Source: Palsa-506 sp963836355 (lineage in GTDB: Bacteria; Actinomycetota; Actinomycetes; Streptosporangiales; Streptosporangiaceae). From it: DNA of 64,000 bases. The stretch is taken from assembly GCA_963836355.1 (NCBI GenBank), contig CAWIJO010000029.1, positions 310,001 to 374,000 on the forward strand. Reading direction: 5' to 3'. The translations under genes were made by a program, and so were the position numbers. Positions 16,547 through 24,448 of the stretch are shown piece after piece. Below the pieces are notes generated by a model. That model ran no database searches. It saw only the letters and a list, made by a program, of their open reading frames with translations, and had not been told where the DNA came from. The stretch's first letter is position 1. Every line of letters starts with the position of its first letter.

Positions 16547-17312
16547 GCGCCTGGTCCCGGGCCTGCGGCTGGTCCTGCGCCGGGCCGCGGTGCTCGTCCG
16601 GTGCGCCCTTCGTGGCGTAGACGACCAGGCTCTTGCCGATCAGCGGGTTGAGCGCGCGGTCCGCCAGCCTGGTGAGCGCGGGCTTGCGCATGATGTCCCA
16701 GACCAGCATGCGGTGGTACGCGCGGGCCAGCGGATGGTCGTCGTCGGTCACCCCGACAGCGCATTTCAGCCACCAGTACGGCGAGTGCAGGGCGTGCGCG
16801 TGGTGATGGCCGCCTACCCGCAGGCCGGACCTGGCCAGCTTGGCCTCCAGCTCGGGCCGGGTGAAGATTCGCAGGTGGCCGCCCGGCACATTGTGGTAGT
16901 CGTCGGACAGCCGCCAGCAGATCCGCTCCGGCAGCCAGCTCGGCACGGTGACGGCGGCCAGCCCGCCGGGCCGCAGCACCCGGGTGATCTCGTCCATGGC
17001 GGCCTGGTCAGCCGGGATGTGCTCAAGTACCTCGGCGGCGATCACCCGGTCGAAGGAACCGTCCGGGAACGGCATCGCGGTGGCGTTCCCGGCTACCGCC
17101 TGAGCCGATCCGCCGCCGGGCACCTCGCCTGCCTCGTGCATCGCGGCGAACATCGCGGACACCTGACGCAGTTCGCCGGTGTCGGTGTCCAGCGCCACGA
17201 TGTGCGCGCCGCGCCGTAGTGCCTCGAACGCATGCCGGCCCGCGCCGCAGCCGAGGTCAAGCACCCGATCGCCCGGCCGGACCGGGAAACGGGCGAAGTC
17301 AACGGTCAGCAG
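16533..17312 (-). CDS. class I SAM-dependent methyltransferase, apparent CTG start
   Basis: UbiE/Methyltransf_11-type enzyme: motif I VLDLGCGAGRHAFEALRRG, acidic ALDTD, NATAMPFPDGSFDRVIAAEVLEHI (motif II and post-I), VLRPGGLAAVTVP (motif III). Homologous sequence begins at LLTVDFARFPV. No ATG, GTG or TTG exists there in frame; two consecutive CTG codons (17310-17312 and 17307-17309) stand 7-10 bases after GGAAGGAG, an excellent ribosome site, so CTG 17312 is proposed, giving 259 aa. This overlaps the upstream glycosyltransferase stop by 14 bp. The open frame reaches 17567, but that extension is the glycosyltransferase read out of frame. Confidence 0.83.
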   Translation of the reverse strand: MLTVDFARFPVRPGDRVLDLGCGAGRHAFEALRRGAHIVALDTDTGELRQVSAMFAAMHEAGEVPGGGSAQAVAGNATAMPFPDGSFDRVIAAEVLEHIPADQAAMDEITRVLRPGGLAAVTVPSWLPERICWRLSDDYHNVPGGHLRIFTRPELEAKLARSGLRVGGHHHAHALHSPYWWLKCAVGVTDDDHPLARAYHRMLVWDIMRKPALTRLADRALNPLIGKSLVVYATKGAPDEHRGPAQDQPQARDQAHAVG

Positions 17313-18615
17313 GGCGCCGCTCCTTCCGTTGCGGATTACCGGCAGGCCCCGTCGGCTCGGCAGGCCGGCGGCCGGGCCTGGCGCCTTCGGCCGCGCGGTA
17401 GTACTGGGCCACGATCGCGCGGGCCACGGCCGGCCAGGCGAATCGCTGTTGCACTCGTTCCCAGGCGGCGGCGCCGAGCCGCTCGCGCTGGCCGGCCGAG
17501 TCATGCAGCCGGCCCAGCGCCGCGGCCAGTTCGTCCGGATCCCCCGGGGTAACGAGCATCGCCGCATCGCCGGTCACCTCGGGCAGCGCGCCGGTGCGGC
17601 TGGCCACCAGCGGTGTCCCGGACGCCATGTGCTCGACCGCGGGCAGCGAGAACCCCTCGTACAGCGAGGGCACCACGGCGATCTCTGCGCTGGCGGCCAG
17701 CTCGGCTAGCTCAAGATCGCTGATGCCGGTGACGAAACGCACCCGGTCGCCGAGCGCGAGCTCGGCGACCAGCCGCTCGGTCGGCCCGCCGGCCGCGGGC
17801 CTGCCGACGACGATGAGTCTGACGTCGCGCTCGGTGGCGAGCTTGGCTACCGCGCGAAGCAGCGTGCCGACCCCCTTGACTGGCGAGTCGGCGCTGGCCA
17901 CCGCCAGGATCCGGCCGGGCACCCGGGGGCCGCTGCGCGGGTGGAACAGCCGCGTGTCGACGCCGAGCGGGATCACCTGCACGTGCTCCGGCGGTACCCG
18001 GAAATCGCGGCAGATGTCCTCGCGGGACGACTCGGAGCCGGTGAGGATCGGGCCTATCCGGCGGGCGACCCGGCCCTGCATCCGGACGAACCCGTACCAC
18101 CGCCGCTTGGACAGCCGGGAGAAGCCGGTCGCGGCTGCCAGCTCGATCCGCCGGTCTACGCTGATCGGGTGGTGGATGCTCGTCACGAGCGGCAGCCCGA
18201 GCCTGGTGATGCCGAGCATGCCGTAGCCAAGCACCTGGTTGTCGTGCACGACATCGAAGTCGGCCGCGCGCTGTCGCAGCGCGCGCAGCGCGCGCAGGCT
18301 GAACGTGAGCGGCTCGGGGAAGGCGGCCGTCCACATCGCGGCGACCTCGAGGACGTCGATCCAGTCGCGGTACTCGCGCAGCCGGGGCGTCCGGAACGGA
18401 TCAGGCTCCCGGTACAGGTCCAGGCTCGGCAGCGTGCGCAGCAGCGGCCCTGGCTCAAGCTCCGGGTAGGGCTGGCCGGAGAAAACCTCGACATGGTGAC
18501 CGAGCGCGGCCACCTCGCGGGAGACGTGGCGCAGGTAAATGCCCTGGCCACCGCAGTGCGGTTTGCTCCGGTAGGACAGCATGGCGACGCGAAGCTGGCG
18601 ATCCGTGCTGCTCAC
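17299..18615 (-). CDS. GT4-family glycosyltransferase
   Basis: A 438-aa GT-B glycosyltransferase. N-terminal domain: MLSYRSKPHCGGQGIYLRHV (Gly-rich nucleotide/acceptor loop), VVHDNQVLGYGML and TSIHHPISVDRR. C-terminal Rossmann domain: VIPLGVDTRLFHP, AVASADSPVKGVGTLL, and the donor-binding EGFSLPAVEHMASGTPLVAS with the retaining-GT EX7E glutamates. It is the first gene of the GT-methyltransferase-toroid operon, with a GTG start at 18615. Probably cytoplasmic, acting on a lipid-linked or small-molecule acceptor; the acceptor is unknown. Divergent from gmd, which could supply GDP-deoxysugar donors. Confidence 0.9.
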   Translation of the reverse strand: MSSTDRQLRVAMLSYRSKPHCGGQGIYLRHVSREVAALGHHVEVFSGQPYPELEPGPLLRTLPSLDLYREPDPFRTPRLREYRDWIDVLEVAAMWTAAFPEPLTFSLRALRALRQRAADFDVVHDNQVLGYGMLGITRLGLPLVTSIHHPISVDRRIELAAATGFSRLSKRRWYGFVRMQGRVARRIGPILTGSESSREDICRDFRVPPEHVQVIPLGVDTRLFHPRSGPRVPGRILAVASADSPVKGVGTLLRAVAKLATERDVRLIVVGRPAAGGPTERLVAELALGDRVRFVTGISDLELAELAASAEIAVVPSLYEGFSLPAVEHMASGTPLVASRTGALPEVTGDAAMLVTPGDPDELAAALGRLHDSAGQRERLGAAAWERVQQRFAWPAVARAIVAQYYRAAEGARPGRRPAEPTGPAGNPQRKERRPADR

Positions 18616-18931
18616 GCAGGTTGCGCCTCCTCATCTGCCGCTGACCGCCGGTGATGCCGGAGCGAGCCCGCGTGACCCCCTAGGGGGCGAACATTACCAG
18701 CAGGTACTTTGCGTCTCCCTGATCCCGGGCGAGGCGGGCCGCGGGAGTCGCGCTGACCGTGCGTGACGCCGGTGCGCGGGCCGCGGGCCGGGCCGGCCGC
18801 GGGCTGGATACCGGGCCAGGGTCGGGCCCGGGACCCGGCCGGTGCCCCGATGGGCACCGCGACGTAGGCTGCCGCGGCGTAACCTTGGTTGACTCGGGGC
18901 GGCTGGCCTGCCGGAAAGAGCGGAGACTCTG
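18616..18931. other. divergent intergenic region, glycosyltransferase/gmd
   Basis: This 316-bp gap separates two divergent genes. It contains a perfect palindrome CCCCCTAGGGGG at 18676-18687, next to AT-richer sequence, and GC-rich inverted stretches around 18775-18840. TTGGTT/TTGACT-like elements at about 18884-18895 could belong to a gmd promoter, but no convincing -10 is seen. No gene is recognised. Confidence 0.4.
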
Positions 18932-19966
18932 CTGACGAAGCGCGCGCTGATCACCGGGATTACCGGGCAAGACGGGTCGTATCTCGCCGAGTACCTGCAT
19001 GCCCAGGGGTATGAGGTCTGGGGCCTTATCCGGGGCCAGGCGAACCCCCGGGTACGCGGCATCCGCCAGCTCGTCAGCGACGTCCGGCTGGTCCGCGGCG
19101 ACCTGCTTGACCAGGGCAGCCTGATCTCGGCCGTCGAGCGGGTTCAGCCCGACGAGGTCTACAACCTGGCCGCGATGTCCTATGTGCCGATGTCCTGGCA
19201 GCAGGCCGAGCTGACCGGCGAGGTCACCGGGCTCGGCGTGCTGCGGGTGCTTGAGGCGATCCGGGTGTGCAGCGGGATCAGCGCATCGCGGAGCCCGGCC
19301 TATGGCCAGATCAGGTTCTATCAGGCTTCCTCGTCGGAGATGTTCGGCATGATCCGGGAGTCGCCACAGACCGAGCGGACCCCGTTCCACCCGCGCAGCC
19401 CGTACGGGGTGGGGAAGGCATACGGGCATTTCCTGACCCAGAATTACCGGGAGTCCTACGGGATGTTCGCGGCATCCGGGATCTTGTTCAATCACGAGTC
19501 GCCGCGCCGCGGTGCCGAGTTCGTCAGCCGCAAGGTCTCGCTCGGGGTAGCCAAGATCAAGCTCGGCTACGAGCGCCAGCTGCGGCTGGGGAACCTGCAG
19601 GCCAGGCGGGACTGGGGGTTCGCGGGCGACTATGTGCGCGCCATGCACCTGATGCTCGGGCAGGCTCAGCCCGCCGACTACGTGATCGGCACCGGCGTGA
19701 CGCACGCGGTGCAGGAACTAGTCGAGCTCGCCTTCGCGGTTGCCGGACTGGACTGGCGCGACCACGTGGTGTGTGACGCGGCGTTCATTCGCCCGGCCGA
19801 GGTCGATCACCTCTGCGCCGATCCGGCCAAGGCGCGGGATGAGCTCGGCTGGGAGCCGAAGATCGGCTTCGAGGAGCTGGTGGCGATGATGGTCGAGTCG
19901 GACATTGAGCTGCTCTCGGCGGGTGGCGGCCAGGCCGAGGACTCGTTCAGCACCGAGTCCTGGTAA
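18932..19966 (+). CDS. gmd: GDP-mannose 4,6-dehydratase, apparent CTG start
   Basis: Short-chain (extended SDR) enzyme converting GDP-D-mannose to GDP-4-dehydro-6-deoxymannose. The N-terminus TKRALITGITGQDGSYLAEY carries the NADP Rossmann motif; then NLAAMSYVPMSW, YQASSSEMFG (catalytic Ser), SPYGVGKAYGH (YxxxK) and NHESPRRGAEFVSRK. No ATG, GTG or TTG occurs between the upstream in-frame TGA and the Rossmann motif. CTG 18932, directly before ACG-AAG-CGC (family start MTKRAL), follows GCGGAG, so a CTG start giving 344 aa is proposed. An ATG at 19175 would delete the whole cofactor motif. No GDP-fucose synthase follows. Confidence 0.9.
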   Translation: MTKRALITGITGQDGSYLAEYLHAQGYEVWGLIRGQANPRVRGIRQLVSDVRLVRGDLLDQGSLISAVERVQPDEVYNLAAMSYVPMSWQQAELTGEVTGLGVLRVLEAIRVCSGISASRSPAYGQIRFYQASSSEMFGMIRESPQTERTPFHPRSPYGVGKAYGHFLTQNYRESYGMFAASGILFNHESPRRGAEFVSRKVSLGVAKIKLGYERQLRLGNLQARRDWGFAGDYVRAMHLMLGQAQPADYVIGTGVTHAVQELVELAFAVAGLDWRDHVVCDAAFIRPAEVDHLCADPAKARDELGWEPKIGFEELVAMMVESDIELLSAGGGQAEDSFSTESW

Positions 19967-19996
19967 CGGCGGCGCCCGGCGCCCTGGAATTGCGGC

Positions 19997-20758
19997 CTAG
20001 ACCGCGGCGCCCACCAGGGTGCCGATCGCGTAAGTAAGCCCGGTGGCGATGGCGGCCAGCGCCAGCTGCCGCACGGCTCCGCGCAGGAACGGCCGGTCGG
20101 TGATCCGCGACACCAGGCCGCCGCCGGCGAATGCGGCGACCGCAGCGAAGGTCAGCGCGGCGGCGAGCGAGCCGAACCCGGCCAGGTAGGGCACTAGCGG
20201 GATCAGCGCGCCGATCGCGAACGTCACCAGCGACACGCCCGCCGCCGTCACCGGCGACGGCAGCTCGTGGTGGTCAACTCCCAGTTCTTCGCGCACGTGC
20301 ACCCGCAGCGCCTCCTCCGGGTGCGCGGAGACCTGCCGGGCCACCCGGTCGGCCGTCTCGGGGTCCACGCCCCGCTGCACGAACACCGCGGCGAGTTCGC
20401 GCCGCTCATCCTCGGGATTGTGCTCGAGCTCGAACCGCTCCTTGGTGACCTCAGCGCCGACAAGCTCGTTCTGCGACGATACCGAAACGTACTCTCCGGT
20501 GGCCATCGAGAATGCGCCTGCCGCGAGGCCAGCCAGGCCGGTCAGGATGATCGTCTGGGATGACCCGACGCCACCGCCAGCCCCGGCGAGGCCGCCGCCG
20601 ACCCCGGCGATCAGGGACGCGTTGGTGACAAGCCCGTCCATCGCGCCGAACACGGCGGGCCGCAGCCAGCCGCCCGACACGTCACGGTGCTGATGGCCGT
20701 GCGCCTCCTCCGGCATCTCGTCCGGCAGCCCGCCTTGCGCCTCGCCTGCGGTCGTCAT
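19997..20758 (-). CDS. VIT1/CCC1-family Fe/Mn transporter
   Basis: A 253-aa membrane protein of the vacuolar iron transporter family. TM1 and TM2 contain GAMDGLVTNASLIAGVGGG and GLAAGAFSMATGEYVSVSSQ, the conserved metal-path segments. A cytoplasmic helical metal-binding domain rich in Glu/His follows (KERFELEHNPEDERRELA, RVHVREELGVDHHELPSP), then three C-terminal membrane helices. The His-rich N-terminus (HGHQHRD) may bind metal. The family exports cytosolic Fe2+/Mn2+. It is convergent with gmd, 30 bp apart. Confidence 0.92.
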   Translation of the reverse strand: MTTAGEAQGGLPDEMPEEAHGHQHRDVSGGWLRPAVFGAMDGLVTNASLIAGVGGGLAGAGGGVGSSQTIILTGLAGLAAGAFSMATGEYVSVSSQNELVGAEVTKERFELEHNPEDERRELAAVFVQRGVDPETADRVARQVSAHPEEALRVHVREELGVDHHELPSPVTAAGVSLVTFAIGALIPLVPYLAGFGSLAAALTFAAVAAFAGGGLVSRITDRPFLRGAVRQLALAAIATGLTYAIGTLVGAAV

Positions 20759-20852
20759 CGCTCAGTGCCTCGGATCTTCGTGTCTGCCCCCAGGTCGTCG
20801 AGCCGGGGCCGAATGCGCGCTGCGCAGCGGGGAACGACTGCGGAACGAGCCG

Positions 20853-22463
20853 TCACCGCCCATTATTCCCCCGGCCACCGCCTGGCCAGGGGCCCGGAGC
20901 CGCAGGCCATGGCCAGGGCGCCCGCAGGATGCGCTCGATGTCAGCGCCGAACGGGCGGTCGGCGACGATCGGCTCGATGAGGCCGGCCAGCCAGCTGAGC
21001 AGGTCGCGGCAGCCGGCCGGGCCAGGTCGTCCAGCGAGCTGGACGGCCTGGTACGCGGCGAGCAGCTCGCAGGCGGTGACGACGCGCGCGTGCCGCAAGG
21101 CGGTGCGCAGCGACTCGGCAGCCTCCCAGCCGAAGGACTGCACGTCCTCCTGGCCGCCCGATGTCTCGATCAGGCCGACCGGGGTCGCGGTGGCCAGGCG
21201 GCGCAGCGCGTGCACCTCCCCGGCGGCGCGCTTATGCACGGTCACCAGGCCGGTATCCGGGCCCGGTGACGGGGCGAGCTGCGCGGGCAGGCCGGTGACC
21301 CGCGGGTCGAGCAGCCGGTGCAGCCGGGCGGCGGAGACCTCGGCGGCGTGCGCAAGCGCCGCGGTGAGCTGGTCGCAGTGCGCCGCGAGGTCGATCCCGT
21401 GAAAGCCCGCGGTGCCGACGAACCGGCCGTCCAGGAACGCGGGCGAGTCGGTGACGCCGGTCAGCGCGCGGCCAATCGCCGCGGTGAGCGCCTGGCCGGT
21501 TCGCAGCACGTGGCTGAGGACAGGGCCGGCCACCCGGAACGAGGCCGGCGCCTGCAACGCCCTGGCCGCGGCTTCCCTGGCCGTTCCGCCGCGGCCACCA
21601 AGCGCGGTACCGCCGCCGTCACCTTCGCTGGCAGCGTTTCCGCTCGCGCCGCCGCTGGCAGTGGCATCGCCGGCGTCGTCGCCGATCAGCGTCCTGAGCC
21701 GTCCGAGCAGGCCGGCCAGCATGTCGTCACCGCGCGCGCAGGCCGCGGCGTACGGATCGCGGGACGCCCCGGCCGCGACGATGGACAGCGCCGCCGCCGC
21801 CTCCATCATGGCGGCAGCCGTCCGTGCTTCCTCGACCCGCCGGATGGCCAGCGCCGTCGCACCAGGAACGCCGCCCAGCAGGGCGATTCCCTCCTTCGGC
21901 CCCAGCACGAACTCGCCGAGCCCCCGGGAGGCCAGCGGGCCGGCGGCTGGCCTGGTGGCGCCGCCGGCCTCGAGCACCCGGCCGATGCCGGCCAGCGGGC
22001 CGAATGCGTGCGCCAGCGGGATGATCTCGCCGGCGCAGCCGACGCCGGCCCGCGGCACCGCCGGGACGATGCCCGCGGTCAGGAAGTCCGCCAGCTGCTG
22101 GCACAGCCGGCCGGATACGCCCGCGTCGCCGGACAGGAACGTGCGCAGCCGGACCGCGAAGATCGCCCGCACGTCCGCGGCATCGAGCCACGGCGGCCCG
22201 CCGGTCGCGCGCGCCAGCATCAGGTTGCGCTGGTGCGCGAGCTGCTGCGGGCCGGTGAGGCGCATCCCGGACAGCGCGCCCATGCCGGTGTTCACGCCGT
22301 AGACGGCAGCACCGCCGCGCAGCACCGCGCGTGCCTGCTCGCACCGCCGCTGCACCTCGCCGAGCAGCTCGGGCCCGAGCCGCAGCGCCACGTGGCCGGC
22401 CGCAATCGCGCAGATCAGGCCCGGATCTAGCGCGGCTGGGTCGGTGATCGTCCGGTTAATCAT
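20853..22463 (-). CDS. aromatic amino acid lyase (HAL/PAL) paralog lacking the MIO triad
   Basis: A 536-aa protein clearly of the histidine/phenylalanine ammonia-lyase fold: VYGVNTGMGALSG holds the catalytic Tyr, FLSGDAGVSGRLCQQL and SGGQEDVQSFG (HAL Glu414 region) align along its length. Where HutH has VGASGDLAPLAH the protein has VGCAGEIIPLAH (codons TGC GCC GGC), so the Ser of the Ala-Ser-Gly triad that forms the MIO electrophile is Ala. The MIO-supporting Asn is Gly (LLGGVPG), and the YSLRC region reads ASFRVA. It should not be a conventional ammonia-lyase. It also carries a Gly/Ser/Asp-rich insertion (about 265-300). It lies downstream of a dipeptide-type ABC transporter. Confidence 0.85.
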   Translation of the reverse strand: MINRTITDPAALDPGLICAIAAGHVALRLGPELLGEVQRRCEQARAVLRGGAAVYGVNTGMGALSGMRLTGPQQLAHQRNLMLARATGGPPWLDAADVRAIFAVRLRTFLSGDAGVSGRLCQQLADFLTAGIVPAVPRAGVGCAGEIIPLAHAFGPLAGIGRVLEAGGATRPAAGPLASRGLGEFVLGPKEGIALLGGVPGATALAIRRVEEARTAAAMMEAAAALSIVAAGASRDPYAAACARGDDMLAGLLGRLRTLIGDDAGDATASGGASGNAASEGDGGGTALGGRGGTAREAAARALQAPASFRVAGPVLSHVLRTGQALTAAIGRALTGVTDSPAFLDGRFVGTAGFHGIDLAAHCDQLTAALAHAAEVSAARLHRLLDPRVTGLPAQLAPSPGPDTGLVTVHKRAAGEVHALRRLATATPVGLIETSGGQEDVQSFGWEAAESLRTALRHARVVTACELLAAYQAVQLAGRPGPAGCRDLLSWLAGLIEPIVADRPFGADIERILRAPWPWPAAPGPWPGGGRGNNGR

Positions 22464-22468
22464 GATTA
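22457..22468. promoter_or_regulatory. AT-rich palindrome over the lyase start codon
   Basis: TAATCATGATTA is a perfect 12-bp palindrome containing the ATG of the lyase gene. A TATAGAT-like element lies just upstream on the minus strand, about 5 bases before the ATG, and there is no Shine-Dalgarno, suggesting leaderless expression and/or repressor binding. Inference only. Confidence 0.35.
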
Positions 22469-22635
22469 TCTATAACGGATCATCGTGCCAGCATCGGCTA
22501 CCTCGGCCCGGTGCAGGATGAGCTGGGCGCGCGTCGATGTCCGGGCCGGACATGAACCGGATCCACAGGCCGGCCGTCCTGGCATGGCGGTCAACGGCAT
22601 CCGCCGATGGCCGCCACGCCCGCCGCGACCCCGCC

Positions 22636-22670
22636 AGGCCCGGCGGGCACGGCGGGCACGGGCCGGGCCT
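22636..22670. terminator. hairpin after the ABC binding-protein gene
   Basis: AGGCCCGGC (22636-22644) pairs perfectly with GCCGGGCCT (22662-22670) across a 17-nt loop. It starts 8 bp past the stop of the substrate-binding-protein gene on the minus strand. It may attenuate readthrough into the lyase gene. Confidence 0.5.
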
Positions 22671-22677
22671 CGGGTCG

Positions 22678-24378
22678 TCAGCCCTTCGTCGCCTTGGTCA
22701 GGAACAGGTGGCCGACCGCGGTCGGGTAGACGCCGTGCACGTTCTTCGCCGACGCGGTCAGGTAGTTGTAGAAGTAGGCGTAGATGATCGGCGTCTCGGT
22801 CAGCAGCAGGTTCTGGATCTGCCCGGCGATCTGCCGCTGGGTGGACGGGTCGACGGCCGCGGTGTACTTGCCCACCAGCTTGTCGTACTGCGAGTTGCTG
22901 AAGTGCGCGGCGTTCCACGACCCGGTGCCCTTCTTCGCGTTGATGGTCTGCAGCGGGGCGCCCAGGAACACGTTCGGCACGCCCCGGTGGCCGTAGTCGA
23001 CCAGGCTCATCGTGGCGTCCAGCCAGTCGGAGTTACCGAACGTGAACTTGCCGTAATAGGTCGGCTGTGCCTCCATCTTCACGCTGATGTTGACGCCGAT
23101 CGCCTTCGCCGACTGCGCCACGATCTGCGCGTAATCGGAGATTTCCTGCACGTCGTTGCCGATCAGGTGGGTGGAGAACCCGTTCGGGTGCCCGGCGGCC
23201 GACAGCAGCGACTTGGCCATCGCGATGTTCTTGGCGCGCTGCGCGACGCTGGTGTCGGTAGATGGGTAGACCGGGGCGAACGGGCTGTCGTTGCCGAGGT
23301 CCGCGAAGCCCTTGAAGAGCGCCTTGATAATGCCGGGCCGGTCCAGCGTGAGCGCGATCGCCCGGCGTACTCGCGCGTCGGTGAAGGGCGCCTGGTCGTT
23401 GCGCATCGACAGTTCCCGGTGCGCGCTCGACTTCAGCCGGATGACGTTGAATCCGCCATTGAGCAACTGCTGACCGCCGGAGACCGAGAACTGCCCGACG
23501 ACGTCGATCGTCCCGCCGGTGAGCGCGAGGATCTGGGGGGTCTGCGTGGCGTAGAAAGTGAACTCGGTGGCCGCCGGCAGCGCCTTCGGGCCCCAGTACT
23601 GCTCGTTGCGGGTGAACGACGCGCCCTGCTTCGGCGTGTAGCTCTTCAGCACGAAGGGACCGGTGCCGATGAACGACTTCTCCCATTTGGCCGGGTCGTA
23701 GCCCTTCGGCAGGATGATCATGTTGTAGTTGTCCGAGGACGTGAGGTAAGGGAAGTTGCCGTTCGGCGCCTCCAGGTGGAAGGCCACGGTGAAGTCGTCG
23801 ACCTTCTGCACCCCCGACGGCACAAGGACGCCGCCGAACGCGGACAGCGCGGCCCCGGCATTCTTCGGGTTGGCCTGCAGCTTGTAGGTGTAGACGACGT
23901 CGTCGGCGGTGAGCGCCGTGCCATTGTGGAACTTGACGCCCTGGCGGATCTTGAAGGTCCACACGTCGGCCTTGGCGTTGGGCTTCCAGCTCTCGGCCAG
24001 CACCGGCCGCAGCGTCAGGTGCTGGTCGGAGAGGCAGAGGTATTCGCCGGTCTGCGCGAGCATGTCCAGTCCGCCCTGGTCGGCGACGGTCAGCGGGTTG
24101 ATCGCCGCCGCCGGCACGATGATCCCGGCCTTGATGGTGGCCCCGGCCGCGCCGCCGCCGCCGCCGCTGCCGCCACTGGCGGACGGCGCCGGGCTGCCGG
24201 AGCTTCCGCACGCGGCGAGCACCGCGCCGAGCACCGGGATCGAGATGCCGACGACCGCGCCGCGCCGCATGAAGTCCCGCCGGGTGAGCCGCCCAGCGAC
24301 GAACTCGTCGATGACGTGGTTCTCGACCGGTCCCTGGTCCGCGCGCAACTGGTCGAGCCGACCGTGATCAACGTTCAC
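22678..24378 (-). CDS. family 5 ABC substrate-binding lipoprotein (Tat-exported)
   Basis: A 566-aa extracellular solute-binding protein of the DppA/OppA type (SBP_bac_5). A twin-arginine motif RRDFMRR (33-39) is followed by a hydrophobic stretch and lipobox LAAC (Cys57), then a Ser/Gly linker, so it is probably Tat-exported and lipid-anchored. The mature domain carries TFKIRQGVKFHNGTALTADDVVYT, the family signature. GTG 24378 has GGAGGATC upstream. It lies 70 bp downstream of the ATPase gene of the same transporter, closing the operon permease-permease-ATPase-SBP. Ligand unknown. Confidence 0.92.
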   Translation of the reverse strand: MNVDHGRLDQLRADQGPVENHVIDEFVAGRLTRRDFMRRGAVVGISIPVLGAVLAACGSSGSPAPSASGGSGGGGGAAGATIKAGIIVPAAAINPLTVADQGGLDMLAQTGEYLCLSDQHLTLRPVLAESWKPNAKADVWTFKIRQGVKFHNGTALTADDVVYTYKLQANPKNAGAALSAFGGVLVPSGVQKVDDFTVAFHLEAPNGNFPYLTSSDNYNMIILPKGYDPAKWEKSFIGTGPFVLKSYTPKQGASFTRNEQYWGPKALPAATEFTFYATQTPQILALTGGTIDVVGQFSVSGGQQLLNGGFNVIRLKSSAHRELSMRNDQAPFTDARVRRAIALTLDRPGIIKALFKGFADLGNDSPFAPVYPSTDTSVAQRAKNIAMAKSLLSAAGHPNGFSTHLIGNDVQEISDYAQIVAQSAKAIGVNISVKMEAQPTYYGKFTFGNSDWLDATMSLVDYGHRGVPNVFLGAPLQTINAKKGTGSWNAAHFSNSQYDKLVGKYTAAVDPSTQRQIAGQIQNLLLTETPIIYAYFYNYLTASAKNVHGVYPTAVGHLFLTKATKG

Positions 24379-24448
24379 TGGAGATCCTCCCTTGGGTCCG
24401 CGCCGTCTGGCGCAGATCGAAAAAACCTATGCCCGGGGCGCGCCGTTG

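Noticed and set aside
20853..22463. Calling the lyase paralog hutH
   Set aside because: It lacks Ala-Ser-Gly and the supporting Asn and Tyr, so the name would imply an activity the sequence does not support.
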